A DNA stretch of 64,000 nt from Scatophagus argus. Taxonomy: Eukaryota; Chordata; Actinopteri; Scatophagidae. The notes beneath the pieces are model-generated. The model saw only the letters and a list, made by a program, of their open reading frames with translations, did no database searches and was not told the DNA's origin. Every line of letters begins with the position of its first letter. The stretch's first letter is position 1. The translations under genes and the position numbers were made by a program. Below are positions 38,199 through 48,830 of this stretch, piece by piece. The stretch spans positions 67,001-131,000 of the forward strand of contig NC_058499.1 of the NCBI RefSeq assembly GCF_020382885.2, read 5' to 3'.

Positions 38199-40936
38199 AT
38201 GTCTGAGTAAGTCTGAACAGCTTCCTGTCTCATTGTCTGATTGAAGCACAAAAGGCAGCAGGATTCAATCTAACATGTTTTTGTCCTGGAAATAGATATG
38301 AAAAAGCAGAGTAGCGACAGTTTTGATGTTTTCCCTTCAATATCATAATGAAATTATCTGCCTTATTTCAAGATTATGACTCCAAATTAATAACAGTTCT
38401 TTAGATAAAAAAACACCTGCATTGATAAACTCGTCTTTCACCAAGAAGAAACACGAGTGAATTAATTAATTACCGAATATTGCTGTTAATAATAACCATG
38501 TACTTTTTGGTTTATGATTACAAGTCATGTTTCTCTCACACATCTTCCTCACAAACAGGAAAAAGATGACTTCCAGCCGCAGGCATCACCTAAAGGTAAA
38601 CTACAAAACTGTTTTTGTGGCCCATGATTTTGCTTTTTTTTTTTTTTTTTTTTTTTTTTTTGCAGTTTCCATCTGATCCTATTCCATAGAAAACAGCTAA
38701 AATCACACAGAGGCAACATCCCTTATGTTAATAATTTTATGATTTCTGTCCTGCAGAGCCTGATCCTTCAGATTGCTCAGAACTGGCTCGATCAGGAAAA
38801 GAAGGACATGGAGGTAGCAAAGGAGGCCTACATGGCTGAACACTGTCCTGCCCCGGACCTGAGCGGAGACCAGGCTGCCCTGATGGTGAGAGGAGCATCA
38901 CTGGTTCAAGACTAACGACCCTCAGAATCAAAGAGTAGCGGCCCGAAACCACCATTTTGAAAGAACCTTTATTAATCATACAAGGACAAAGTCTAATTTC
39001 TACAGCACTGTGATTCGTCATTATCATTAATGCAGTTAATACACCTGCTTTTAATTAACAGTCACAACGTTCTACTCTTTAACTGGGGATTGTTGAAAGG
39101 CACTCTGGGAAATGTAGGTATATGGCCAACTGAAGAAGAAAAGACTAACAAGAATAAAAGCAGATTTTATCATGTAAATGCTAATTAATTCTGAAATACA
39201 GTTTAGGCAAAATCATCATGTACACTAATTTACTCAGAATCAGAATCAGAATCAGAATCAGCTTTATTTGCCAAGTATGTGTGACCATACAAGGAATTTG
39301 ACTCCGGATTTTTCTCTGTCCTGTGCACCATACAAAATACAAAATAGCAATAATAATAATAAAATGAAGAATAAAATATTTACAAGAAAGGGAAAATATA
39401 TATATATAAAACTACCCTGTAGCATTTAGTCATCATAATTAGTATCGTTAACTTTTCTGTTTGTTGATCTCACAAAATTTGAGGCAGAAATGTGTTTCAA
39501 AAAATATTCAACTTGAAATTAAGATAATTTATTCATATTTACAATCATGACACTTCGACCCTTTCAGTATCTAACAGGGCAACAGTACTGTTACAAAGTT
39601 CACCATAGTTTTCCAGGTCTTTTAGAAGTTGGTGACACAGTTGAGCACAATTGTCTGAAAACTGTGTGTCACTGCATGTTGACAGGAAATCTGCAAGAAG
39701 CTCCACGCCCTTATCGACAAGATTGATGAGGAGCGGTACGACATTGAGGCTAAAGTGAGCAAAGCCAACAAAGAGGTAAAGTTTGAGAGACTGACATCAG
39801 TATAGACCTAAACGCTCAAGTAAGCTAAAATAAAAACCTTTTGACTTCTCACAGATTGAAGATCTGAATATCAAAGTGGTGGACCTGAGAGGAGTAAAGA
39901 AACCTGCTCTGAAGAAAGTTCGTATGTCCGCTGACACCATGCTGAAAGCTCTGCTGGGCTCCAAACATACAGTCAACATGGACCTGAGGTCCAATCTCAA
40001 GCAGGTCAAGAAGGAGGTCAAAGAGGAGGTGAGTTTACCAGATTTTTCTTTATCACTTTCATCCTTTTGCTGAGTACAGTATTTACTGTACTCAGCAAAT
40101 ACTGTACCCAGCAAAAGGATGAGTACAGTATTTACTGATAAACTCTGAAACTCCGAAACACTTAAATGAACATGAATCAGATTCTGATTTGGTCGTTTCA
40201 ATGTTACATACGATATATAATACTGGATAAAACTTTGCATTAGTAAACGCTTTCCGTGATGTTTGAAAATACATCAGTTCTTCAGTGTGTTAAATCTGTT
40301 GAATGAAGCGTTATGGTGTTCAGACCGCATTACTTTACCTTCACTCTGCTCGACTTACAAACTTTTCTGAGACAAACAAGCTCAGATCTTCACACATCAA
40401 TTACCACATATTTTGGACTTGATTTGACTTCATTTAGTTGCGTCTCTCTCGTTGAGTCATAATGTTCATCTGCTGATGTTATATGTAGCCTTATATAAAA
40501 TCAGTGAATAAAAATTAAACTGCTGCTTCATAGCTTTCAGCAGAATTTCAGTTTGTTCAAGTTTCAGGTCAAGTAAATTTAGAGTTTCCCTCAAAAGATT
40601 TTACGATACAAAACACCTCCTTTAATCCTCCTTTAATAGCAGCAACAAGTCAGCCATGTTGCCTCATGATGACAACTGAACAAATAAACAACAACCAGAA
40701 CATCTGTTCTCAGATCAGATTTGCTGTTCTCAAAGTCTCCAAGACAACATGACTTTTTGTGTGGGAAGCAAGTCGGAATCGGAATAAAAGATTCTACTAA
40801 AACCGGAAGCCGTTGCAGCAGGTTTTGAATTCACTGTGTGTGTCTGTGTCCTCTGCAGCCAACAGAAGCTGTGGGCGACTGGCGTAAGAACATTGAGGAC
40901 AAGGCTGACAGGAAGAAGATGTTCGAGACTTCCTGA
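38199..40936 (+). CDS. tnni2: Troponin I, fast skeletal type, gene 6 (complete, 171 aa)
   Basis: Coding exons are 38199-38206, 38559-38595, 38757-38885, 39686-39775, 39855-40028 and 40859-40936; the ATG exon begins at 38174. Residues 1-15 are [15 protein letters not shown]; 16-58 the troponin C-binding helix, here [18 protein letters not shown]; 59-88 the IT arm ending KVSKANKE; 89-146 include [13 protein letters not shown] at 99-111 and the switch peptide [12 protein letters not shown] (T116 replaces the alanine of the other genes); 147-171 the tail. DLRSNLKQ replaces the usual DLRANLKQ. The stop is TGA rather than TAA. Two overlapping-range poly(A) signals lie at 41137-41142 and 41146-41151. 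It is the last array member before the lsp1 side; no further promoter module follows. Confidence 0.95.
38634..38661. repeat. Poly-T run (28 T)
   Basis: It lies in the intron before exon 4 of gene 6. It is followed by TGCAG, so it might look like an acceptor, but the true 129-nt exon begins at 38757. Confidence 0.9.
39233..39420 (-). repeat. LINE 3' end with (GAATCA)n tail
   Basis: Repeated GAATCA units lead into GCTTTATTTGCCAAGTATGT and TACAAGGAATTTGACTCCGG, a common fish non-LTR element 3' end in minus orientation, in intron 4 to 5 of gene 6. Confidence 0.7.
40060..40137. repeat. Long hairpin in intron 6 of gene 6
   Basis: 25-base arms 40060-40084 and 40097-40121 pair with one mismatch. 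Nested inside, 40068-40081 and 40084-40097 form a perfect 14-bp palindrome (TGCTGAGTACAGTA / TACTGTACTCAGCA). A further direct copy, GAGTACAGTATTTACTG, follows at 40121-40137. Confidence 0.9.
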
Positions 40937-41159
40937 ACATCTTTCTGTTTATGTGAAGTCCACATGTCTTAAATGTGATGGTTGTTTTATGTTCTTGTGA
41001 CTTTACTCAGGGCTGAGCAAGTCAGCGTGTCATGTGACAGGAAGTTATTGCTGTTTGTCTGCAGGGGGAAGTGGTGTGGAGATTCTGTGCAGTCTTAAAC
41101 TCCACACATTTATGGAAAGATTCACATTATTGAAACAATAAAGTCAATAAAACTAAAAA

Positions 41160-41500
41160 CTGTTATTTTGTTTTCATGTTTTCATTTACAGAATCACAGT
41201 AGGGATTCAGAAATACATGATTTTTTTTAATGTTTTTTTTTTTTGCCAAAAGCTCTAAAATGACTATGGTTATGTGAAGTAATACACATATCATTTTAAT
41301 TTATTTCTGTATTTTTTAAATTTAAAATCAGTTTCATTTGTCTGACTTGTAAATTTATTAACTGAACAGTTAATAAATAAAGTTTTTCCAATTTCCGTGT
41401 AAAAATTACAATTTGAATTCAAGTTTGTTTTGTTGGAAAAGTTTCAAACAGCAGCTTTATTTTTCTATAATCTTATACTATGTGGTAGTCATTCATTCAA
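41160..41500. other. Spacer after tnni2 gene 6
   Basis: AT-rich sequence with T runs; no gene or named repeat recognised. Confidence 0.5.
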
Positions 41501-41840
41501 TCTCTGTACCACTTATCCATGAGGATCGCGGGGGGGACTGGAGCCTATCCCAGCTCACTACAGGTGAGTGGTGGGTTCACCGTGCACTGGTAGCCAGTCA
41601 ATCGCAGGACTGACACACAAAGACTGACAACCACACACGCACACTTCAGGGCAAAGTAGAGTAGCCAGTTAACCTAATGTGCATGCCTTATGGGAGGAAG
41701 CCGGAGAACCCGGAGAAAACCCACACAGGTACAGGGAGAACATGCAAACTCCACACCGGGCCCAGACCGGGATTCGAACCTGGAACCCTCTTACTATGAG
41801 GCGATAGTGCTGACCACTGCAGCACTGTGCCACCCATGCG
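41500..41840 (-). repeat. tRNA-headed SINE, minus orientation
   Basis: The sequence runs from AGCCTATCCCAGCTCACTAC through GGGATTCGAACCTGGAACCC (reverse of box B) to the reversed A-box region with GACCACTGCAGCACTGTGCC. It matches the + copies at 43004 and 48216. Confidence 0.8.
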
Positions 41841-42690
41841 GTACTAATGAATGTGGTAAATTAATTATAAAAAAGTTCCAATGAACATAAACAACAGCAT
41901 AATTTCTTCATTTTGATTTCCAGATTAGCAGTCCAGTGCAGCATGTTGTTACTGTCATGTCAGTTCAGTTCTACAACTGTGAGACAAGCTTCCCCACACA
42001 GTCGGTCCTGGTGGTGGTGCAGTGAGTTGGTCAGGTCTTAACAGGAGTAACACACACACACACAGTGATGCTCTCACACTCCTTGTATGGTGCTCTGAGT
42101 TGTGCCTCTGGCCTGCTGGGGGCCCATGACCCTTGGACCTCTAAGATTTCCTCAGTAGCTAACTTTATCCTGTTGGTCTCCAGGGGGGAATGTGGGGAGA
42201 CGCCTCAGAATTAAAACTGGATCATGTGACCTCGCCAGGACTCCATTCAAAAACATCATTGGTCTGCTGGGCTCATGCTTATTGCTGGTTTAGGTTTAGT
42301 TCAGACAGTTAAACCAGACCCTTTATGGAAGCACACTATTTCAGAATAAAACACACAAACACTTGATATTGACACTGATTCTACACTGTGTGTGTTGCCT
42401 TCAGGTGCACAGCAGGATATGGCCTCATTTCAGTCATCTTGTTGAACTGTCCTACTGAACAGTAACAAGTCATCTTGACTGTGTTGATCTTTGAAGGAAC
42501 AAATCAAGTTATGAACCCTTTGATTCCAACTGAATACATTTAAATAATTTATTATTCAGGTCTCACACAGTGGCTCAATGTGAGAGATTCACTTGCACTT
42601 GTGTTGTCAGTAGCAACACAGAATGTCCAGGAAGTATGACTTCCTGTCCTTTATTACATCATTCTGTGTTATGACATTACTAGAATACTA
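41841..42690. other. Spacer, no gene recognised
   Basis: Mostly unique sequence with a short CA run near 42050. Nested short inverted repeats occur at about 42614-42671: AACACAGAATG and CATTCTGTGTT flank CAGGAAGT-ATG-ACTTCCTG. Confidence 0.5.
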
Positions 42691-42699
42691 AAGCAGATG

Positions 42700-43900
42700 C
42701 TGGTGAGATTTTCCTCATTTCTACTTGAGAATCACTTTGTGATTTTCCTACAAACACTCACTGAGAGTTTCAGAGAAGAGAAAGTCAGAACGAGTTCTTC
42801 ATCATCCAACACAACGAGTTCCTGCACAGAGAAAAGGATTCCCTCCAACAGGACAACAAGCTCCCTAGACAGAGTCCACAAATAAAGGATTTGGGACTAA
42901 TAAGTCCTGAGCCAGAAAAACGAGGTTCTGCAGAAGTAGAACAAGACCTTGACTCAAAGAATCAATGACATGGAGAGGAATTATCTGGCACATATGGAGA
43001 CCAGGGCACGGTGGTGCAGTGGTTAGCACTGTCGCCTCATAGCAAGAGGGTTCCAGGTTCGAATCCCGGTCTGGGCCCTTCTATGTGGAGTTTGCATGTT
43101 CTCCCTGTGCCTGCGTGGGTTTTCTCCGGGTACTCCGGCTTCCTCCCACAATACCAAAAACATGCACATTAGGTTAATTGGCTACTCTAAATTGCCCCTA
43201 GGTGTGACTGTGAGGGTGTGTGGTTGTTTGTCTTTGTGTGTTGGCCCTGCGATTGACTGGCGACCAGTCCAGGGTGTACCCTGCCTCTTGCCCGTAGTCA
43301 GCTGGGATAGGCTCCAGCTCCCCCACGACCCTGACAGATAAGCGGTATAGAAAGTGGATGGATGGATATGGAGACCATGAGGCAGCAGCATCTATACAGA
43401 GTGAGCCAGCAGCTGAAGAACTGTATCTCAGCTGAAAGGTCTATTCATTCATTGTATCTAAGGTTGACTCAAAGTCACCACGGACCGGACCTCTGCGGAG
43501 CTCATGACAAAGAGGCAGGAGGCTGAGGAACAAACAGCCCAACATGGAACAGAGAACCGTCATGAGATGGCCATATTGATCAGGACTATGGGAGATCTGG
43601 TCTATGTAAAAAAGATAAAGGAACACAAGAAGAAGGCACTGATTCTGCTGGTGGTTCTGATAGGTGGCTACAGGAGGACTTAGAAAAAGAAATTACAATG
43701 ACCAGAGACAAGTTGATGAAACATCCATTTATACCCAGAGAACAGTCCATCTTGCAGGTTGTATAATCACTCCAATGACAACACCCACCACACACCCCAC
43801 AACTTTAAAGAAGAATGAAGTACAAGATTCGGCTACTTTGGTCAGTCTCTGCAGTAGGATGATCTCTGGATACAAAAGTAGAATGAAATGAAGAAGATAG
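42700..43900 (+). pseudogene. Decayed coiled-coil gene remnant split by a SINE (unrecognised)
   Basis: If the SINE at 43004-43365 and one target copy are removed, the two sides join in one frame, giving a Q/E/R/L-rich stretch that includes INDMERNYLAHMETMRQQHL and then VSQQLKNCISAER. Upstream, in another frame, NEFLHREKDSLQQDNK is similar in character. Stops and frame changes occur before and after, and no introns or splice sites are evident, so this could be an old retrocopy of a coiled-coil protein. No family is assigned; the composition could also arise by chance. Confidence 0.3.
43004..43365 (+). mobile_element. Full-length tRNA-derived SINE with 12-bp target duplication
   Basis: Pol III A box (TGGTGCAGTGGTTAGCAC) and B box (GGTTCGAATCC) are at the head, followed by a conserved body and a GGATGGAT tail. 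ATATGGAGACCA is present both immediately before (42992-43003) and after (43366-43377) the element, so it is an intact, probably fairly recent insertion. Related copies are at 41500-41840 (-), 48216-48563 (+) and, as fragments, at 16465-16770, 20555-20600 and 62387-62490. Confidence 0.92.
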
Positions 43901-44399
43901 GAGGGCCTCCTACACAGTCCACCTTTCATGGTCCATACACCCAGAATTGATCAAGTGTTTGGTTACCACGGTGATGAACTGGTAAGCAGTGAACCAGTGT
44001 TGAAAATCCAGAGTCAACCCTGACATTACCTTGGTAACCACAAATTCTACATCATAGAATTGTCAAATGAAATCAAATGAAAACCATCAGGAGATAACAT
44101 TTGTTCTAATTTAGCACAATATGAATAAAAGTGACATGAAGTGTGCAGACCACATCACAGCAGACTTTTGTTGTAAGTCTGCTGTTGTTGGATGGCATTA
44201 CTGAGTTACTTAGTCTGTGTGCTAAGCTAAAATTGTCATTCATTAGCCAGTTAGCAAGCCAACAATGACTCAGGGTGCTAAAACAATGTAGAAACTTAAT
44301 TTTAAATTAAAAATTTTTAATTTTGTTCATTTCAATATTAAAAAGTGAATAAAACACAGGCTGACGAAATCACACGACTTCAGTGTTTAGTAATATGTA

Positions 44400-44690
44400 A
44401 AAACACAAAACTCTCTTTCTTTCTCTCTCTCTCTCTCAACCCACCCAGTCAAGGCAGACGGCCACCCATCTTGAGCCGGAGTCTGCTCCAAGGTTTCTGC
44501 CCTCTAAAAGGCAGTTTTTCCTCGCCACTGTCGCCAAGTGCTTGCTCAAGGGGGAATGTTGGGCTCTCTCTATTTACAATTTAATTAAAGAGTTTGGTCT
44601 AGACCTGCTATAATTGGAAAGTGTCATGAGATAACTTTTGTTGTGAATTGGCGCTATATAAATAAACTGAATTGAATTGAATTGAATAGA
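44400..44690 (+). repeat. LINE/SINE 3' tail, best + strand copy
   Basis: After a CT-rich microsatellite (44410-44437) comes a conserved block with GGCAGTTTTTCCTCGCCACT, AAAGTGTCATGAGATAACTT and a tail of GAATT units. The same block is inverted at 52015-52230 and 60612-60830. Confidence 0.75.
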
Positions 44691-45890
44691 ATAAGAGCCC
44701 GCAGGCCACCGGACACCAGGCTCGGCTCTCTCAAAGGTTGGGGAGTCAGGGAACCACGTTGGTCCTTGTCAACCAACATGGTTCTCTGAAAACTGAAAAT
44801 GGTTATTTTTGGATCAAAGCTGCTGCAAGTTTTCTGCTGCTGGTCAGTATAAATAACCAAAACAGCTGAATATTTCACACCACAGTTTGGAGAACATCAG
44901 GGAGGTCGAAGGTCACATGTTAACACATTCAGAGTGTCATGAGTGTCTTCTGGAGGAGGGGGGCACATGACAGCCTGGTGTTCCCCTCAACGCTGAACCA
45001 GACCTCAGATCAGCTGTTAGAGGTCGTCCTGCTTGTGTGGATGAAGGCTGATGGTCAATAGGGGGCACATTTGTTCTGTTTTTCACAGCAGTTTGAGGCA
45101 TACTTGTAATAATATCACACACAGTCCAGAAGTCCAAACAGAAAATCCTTTTCCAGAGACCAACCAGAGATCCAGTGGCAGAGATGGAGTGGGCAAAAGC
45201 AAGCAGGTGAACCTGAACACAGAGAACAGATGTTCATTCTGGAGAACACATAAGTACAAGGGAAGGTGTAGCAAGCTTGACTGAGTACCACAGTATAATC
45301 TAGCAAAGGTGGAGTGGGAGAGCCAGTCTTATGTAGCGGAGGAGATGTGGCTGATGATGAGAAACAGGTGTGGGGGTAATCTGCCTGCTCCGCCCTGCTT
45401 CACTCCAGTTGGAAAAATGCAGATGAGCCACTGGGAGACCAGGAAAAAGAAAAAGGAGAAACACAACACAAGTTAGTAATCCTAGAGGTCGTTCTGTTTG
45501 TGTGCTTTCTGCTTGTTACTTTTTGATTGAAGGCTTCATGTGGAAATGTTAGGTAAACTGGTGTCACATATTTGTTTTCTTTTATTCTCTTTCATTTCGA
45601 TTTTTTAATTTGAATGATTGAAAACTCAACTACTGAACTACTGTAGATTGAGTAAAAATCATATACATTTTATTCTTGCTTGTCTGGGAGACAAGATATT
45701 TAATGTATGAAGTATGAAGCCCATTTTTTAACCAACTGAGAATGTTCATATTTAAAAAGAAAAATTTTGTTTTGTTGCAAGTATGTTGTATCTTCTGATG
45801 GTGCCTGCAGTGGGAAATATTTTATTATTTTCGTTGTGATTGCTTATTTGCTTCTTCTGGATCATATCCAGATCGTACAATAGAAGAACA
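44691..45890. other. Spacer, no gene recognised
   Basis: Short open frames occur but show no protein similarity I know or splice logic. Confidence 0.5.
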
Positions 45891-45892
45891 GA

Positions 45893-46610
45893 AGAATCAG
45901 AATCAGAATCAGAATCAGAATTCCTTTATTAATCCCTGGAGGGAAATTCTTGTTCTTACAGACATTGCACATGCAGTATTCCCGACCAAGAAAGGAGAAA
46001 AGTGCAGAGTATAAAAAATAGGATAAACTTAATAAAGATAGGATAAACAAAACTAAAATCTCAAAGTACAGGTATTTACAAAAAACTGTATTCAAATTTT
46101 TAAGAAAATGTAAAATACAGGTATGTGCATGTGTAAAAAGCCAATATGTACATTGTATATATACATTGGGTGTGTCCGTCACAGTGCTGAGTTTAACAGT
46201 TTGATGGCGACAGGCAGGAATGATTTCCTGTGTCGCTCTGTGGTGCATCATGGGAGTCAGAGTCTGTTGCTGAACGAGCTCCTGTAGCTGATCAGCACAT
46301 TGTGGAGAGGGTGAGAGGGAAAGTCCAGTATAGTTCTTATTTTGGACAACATCCTCCTCTCAGACACCACTGTCAGAGAGTCCAGTTCCTCTCCCACAAC
46401 ATGGCTGGCCTTCTTGATGATTCTATTGAGTCTGTTGGTGTCCCTCACCCTCAGGCAGCTACCCCAGCAGGCAACGGCATATGTGATGGCACTGGACACC
46501 TCCGACTCATAGAACATCCTCAGCATCGTCCTGCAGATGTTGAAGGACCTCAGCCGCCTCAGAAAGTAGAGGCGACTCTGGCCCTTTCTGTAGACCATGT
46601 CCACGTTCAG
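45893..46610 (-). mobile_element. 5'-truncated non-LTR retrotransposon (LINE)
   Basis: An open frame on the minus strand (46604 down to 46257, 115 codons) encodes a reverse-transcriptase C-terminal region of the type RLYFLRRLRSFNICRTMLRM followed by AITYAVACWGSCL, typical of fish L2/CR1/Rex-like LINEs. The 3' UTR runs to a GAATCA microsatellite at 45893-45922 with CCTTTATTAATCCCTGGAGG. Most of the element is missing at its 5' end. The clade is not certain. Confidence 0.8.
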
Positions 46611-46749
46611 AGGACATGGAACAGAGAATGTGTTCGTTCATTCATGTATTTAAGTGCATCCATCAAGCTTTTTCACTATTTTCGAAATATTTTAGCTCAC
46701 CTGTGAACATATGGAAGCAGGACAGGTTCTTGTTTCTTACCGCAGTCAC

Positions 46750-47060
46750 ATGAGGTAACAACTGGTGAAAATGTTGGCACAGCCTGTCATGTCCAGGAAA
46801 TGTTGTCAGTTTTGTCTTGTGATTTCCTGTTTTATTTTGTCACTACTTACTATCTGTGTCTACTCTCTTGAGCTTTACATTTTCCCTTTGTTTGTTTTCC
46901 CTCCTTTGGGATTACCTGTCTTCGCACTGATTGTTTCTACCTGTGCCCTTACCTTGTGTGTATATATAGTCCTCATCTCCCTTTGTCCTGTGCCTGTTTG
47001 TCTTGTCCTTTGTGTCAGACAACCAGCATCATCTCCAGGCCAGGGCCCTGGATCATAAAA
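46750..47060 (+). repeat. LTR-like or retrotransposon promoter-like repeat
   Basis: Pyrimidine-rich sequence with GTGTATATATAGTCCTCATC and TTTGTCCTGTGCCTGTTTGT resembles fish retroelement promoter regions. I recall the look of this repeat but see no paired copy here, so the class is uncertain. Confidence 0.35.
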
Positions 47061-47129
47061 AGACTTTGGAGCAGGTCTGGTTGAGCCTGTTTGGAGGCTT
47101 TGGGGCCCCTGTTGACATAGTCTCTGTCC

Positions 47130-47985
47130 AGTATGTACAGATAAGATAAGAGATAAGGGTCTTTATTGTCATTGTACAGTTGTACAGTGTACATCAGCAC
47201 AACGAAATTGGGGCATAATTCTCCTCTTGGTGCAAAAGTATAGAATAAGTAATAAATAACTATCTAAGCAAGGCTGCATAAATAACTAACTAAAAAAAAG
47301 AGACACTGCCACACCTGGTGCGTGTTGTTGTTGTTGAAGTGGTCCTCCACAGGGAGAAGGAGAAAGACAGGAGAGGGAGAGAGACAGGAGAGGGGGAGAT
47401 AGAGATAAAAAGGAGAAATAGGATAGAGAGAACAGTGCAGAGCAGGAGCAGCAGGATCCAGATAGGGCCATGGAGAGGGTTCTGGATCCAGCAGCACTAT
47501 CAGTGCAATAGGCAGGGCCATAGAGGGCTCAGGATCCAGCAGCAGTACCAGTCCTGAACAGTCCTAACTATAGGCTTTGTCAAAAAGGAAAGTTTTAAGT
47601 CTACTCTTAAATGTAGAGAGGGTGCCTGCCTCCTGAACCGAAACCAGAAGATGGTTCCACAGTAGAGGAGCTTGAAGGCTCTGGTTTCCAATCTACTTTT
47701 GAAGATTCTAGGAACCACAAGTAGTCCTGCATCTTGGGAACGGAAAACTCTGGTGGGATAATAGGGAACTATTAATTCTTAAGTTATGATGGCACCTGGC
47801 CGTTCAGGGTTTTTTGCAATATTGAGGAGGTGAAAGAATGCAGTCGTTGAAATGTGTGTTACGTGTGAATTAAAGGACACGTCCTGATCAAAGATAACTC
47901 CTAGATTCCTTACAGTGGAGCTTGAAGCCACGGCTAAGCCATCTAGAGTTGCTATATCATTAGATAATTTGATTCTAAGGTTTTT
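47130..47985 (-). mobile_element. L2/CR1-type LINE remnant, left part
   Basis: On the minus strand, 47980 down to about 47800 reads SSSTVRNLGVIFDQDVSF and then HISTTAFFHLLNIAK, a hallmark of the L2/CR1 reverse-transcriptase C-terminal region. Further 3' come TFLF-like LKLSFLTKPIV (about 47580) and a tail with AAGATAAGAGATAAGGGTC near 47143. The frame is broken by deletions. The 47560-47690 part recurs at 61140-61260. The upstream part of the same element resumes after the insertion at 48577. Confidence 0.7.
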
Positions 47986-48018
47986 TTTTTTTGGTTTTTT
48001 TTTTTTTTTTAGAAGTAG

Positions 48019-48563
48019 CCTGTGAATATTCTCATTCATCCAGGTCATGGTTATCTCATGGAAATTCAATCGAACGCAACTGGGCTTAGTTATTTGTCTT
48101 TGAAGACGTTTCACCTCTCATCCAAGAGGCTTCATCAGTTCATGCTTGCTTGACTAGGCTGGAACTAGTCCCACTAGCTGGTGTGGAGACCCAGGTATAA
48201 TACCTGTTGGACTAGGTGAAACGGTGGTGCAGTGGTTAGCACTGTCGCCTCATAGCAAGAGGGTTCCAGGTTCGAATCCCGGTCTGGGCCCTTCTATGTG
48301 GAGTTTGCATGTTCTCCCTGTGCCTGCGTGGGTTTTCTCCGGGTTCCCCCGGCTTCCTCCCACAATACCAAAAACATGCACATTAGGTACTACTCTAAAT
48401 TGCCCCCTAGGTGCAAGTGTGTGGTTGTCTGTCTTTGTGTGTTGGCAATTGACTGGCGACCAGTCCAGGGTGAACCCGCCTCTCGCCCGTAGTCAGCTGG
48501 GATAGGCTCCAGCTCCCCCGTGACCCTGATGGATAAGATCTATAGAAAATGGATGGATGGATG
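48019..48563 (+). mobile_element. Chimeric retroposed insertion: dispersed repeat plus SINE
   Basis: TTTTTAGAAGTAG occurs at 48006-48018 and again at 48564-48576, giving a 13-bp target duplication around one insertion. Inside, 48020-48163 is the dispersed repeat in inverted orientation relative to 19006-19149. From about 48216 follows a full tRNA-headed SINE with A box, B box and GGATGGATGG tail. The insertion sits in the L2-like LINE. Confidence 0.8.
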
Positions 48564-48830
48564 TTTTTAGAAGTAGAAAATCGCAAGTCATCCAGATTTT
48601 TGTGCTTTTAAGACATGCTGCTGACGAGCTGCTGTGGGGTCCCATTCAGACTGCATGACATTTCTGTATGTGAACACATTTAGAGACAATAAAGTCATCA
48701 AGTCAAAGCTGAGAGAAATGAAAAATTATTGGTCCACCGCTAATCAAAGCTTTTCATCTTTCACAACATGTGAGAACCAGAAAGAGATGGACTGACTTCC
48801 GCCAAATAAAGACAGTGTGAGAAACCCTCA

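Noticed and set aside
43018..43065. tRNA-like sequence with A and B boxes
   Set aside because: It is the head of a SINE with a body, tail and target duplication, and not a functional tRNA gene. The same applies at 48223.
46230..46706. 158-codon open frame on the + strand
   Set aside because: It is the antisense of the LINE reverse-transcriptase frame on the minus strand.
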